From assembly GCA_027314825.1 (NCBI GenBank), contig DAHVAB010000141.1, forward strand, positions 1 to 6,703: 6,703 nt of DNA, given 5' to 3'. Below the pieces are notes generated by a model. That model ran no database searches and was not told the DNA's origin. It was given only the letters and a program-made list of their open reading frames with translations. This DNA comes from Solirubrobacterales bacterium (GTDB lineage: Bacteria > Actinomycetota > Thermoleophilia > Solirubrobacterales > Solirubrobacteraceae). Within the stretch, counting starts at the first letter, position 1; each line of letters begins with the position of its first letter. Shown here piece by piece: positions 6,640 through 6,703 of this stretch. The position numbers and the translations under genes were made by a program.

Positions 6640-6703
6640 AGCGAGCCCTGCTCGACACCTCATTCGTGATCTCCCTCGCCCGCGGCGAACACATCGCGCC
6701 GCA
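6636..6703 (+). CDS. PIN-domain (VapC-like) toxin, N-terminal fragment cut by the window
   Basis: The visible 22 codons read VKRALLDTSFVISLARGEHI, the typical first strand and helix of a PIN-domain ribonuclease. LLDTSF contains the first catalytic Asp (residue 7), followed by the usual Thr/Ser and the hydrophobic helix start. VapC toxins cleave RNA, often tRNA, under metal-dependent PIN catalysis, but the remaining acidic residues lie past the right edge. GTG 6636 overlaps the preceding stop by four bases (GTGA), suggesting translational coupling to the upstream small gene as in VapBC pairs. A GGAA about 10 bases upstream is a weak ribosome-binding candidate. The family call from the first strand is good, but whether this is an active toxin is unknown. 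Confidence 0.72.
   Translation, partial: MKRALLDTSFVISLARGEHIAP

Noticed and set aside
1..6703. CRISPR arrays, tRNA/rRNA genes, insertion sequences
   Set aside because: No regular spaced repeats, no cloverleaf-like sequence and no transposase motifs were found on either strand by reading.

Overview
The window looks like part of a defence or accessory island in a high-GC bacterium. GC-rich codon third positions, GTG and TTG starts, tight overlaps between genes and the style of the SMC protein point to an actinobacterium, possibly a deep branch such as Thermoleophilia/Solirubrobacterales. That assignment is inference and not secure.

The left two thirds (1-4598, minus strand) hold three closely packed genes read right to left. 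The first is a ~520-residue MukF/JetA-like kleisin-type protein with a long coiled coil. The second is a 248-residue MukE/JetB-like (KITE-type) protein whose TTG start overlaps the previous stop as TTGA. The third is a large SMC/MukB-like ATPase that starts 4 nt after the second gene and runs off the left edge after 762 codons. Order, spacing and domain layout match a Wadjet (JetABCD) or MksBEFG condensin operon, which recognises and linearises plasmid DNA. The expected fourth gene, the topoisomerase-VI-like nuclease JetD/MksG, would lie to the left of the window and cannot be seen. The subtype cannot be assigned by eye.

The divergent gap (4599-4956) carries a short decayed piece of an AbiEii-type nucleotidyltransferase (minus strand, around 4843-4685). 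It also has an AT-richer control region with two inverted repeats just upstream of the next gene. On the plus strand, 4957-6387 encodes a complete AAA ATPase of the AAA_14/DUF4143 family, with Walker A, Walker B and a C-terminal nuclease-fold D...ExK motif.

The right end holds a candidate toxin-antitoxin pair. A 56-codon ORF (6469-6639) overlaps, as GTGA, the start of a PIN-domain VapC-like toxin that is cut by the window edge. A GC-rich hairpin lies directly before the small ORF. A condensin-type anti-plasmid cassette, an AbiEii relic, a DUF4143 ATPase and a VapC-like toxin within 6.7 kb is typical of a defence island with high gene turnover. No RNA genes, CRISPR arrays, insertion sequences or attachment sites were recognised.
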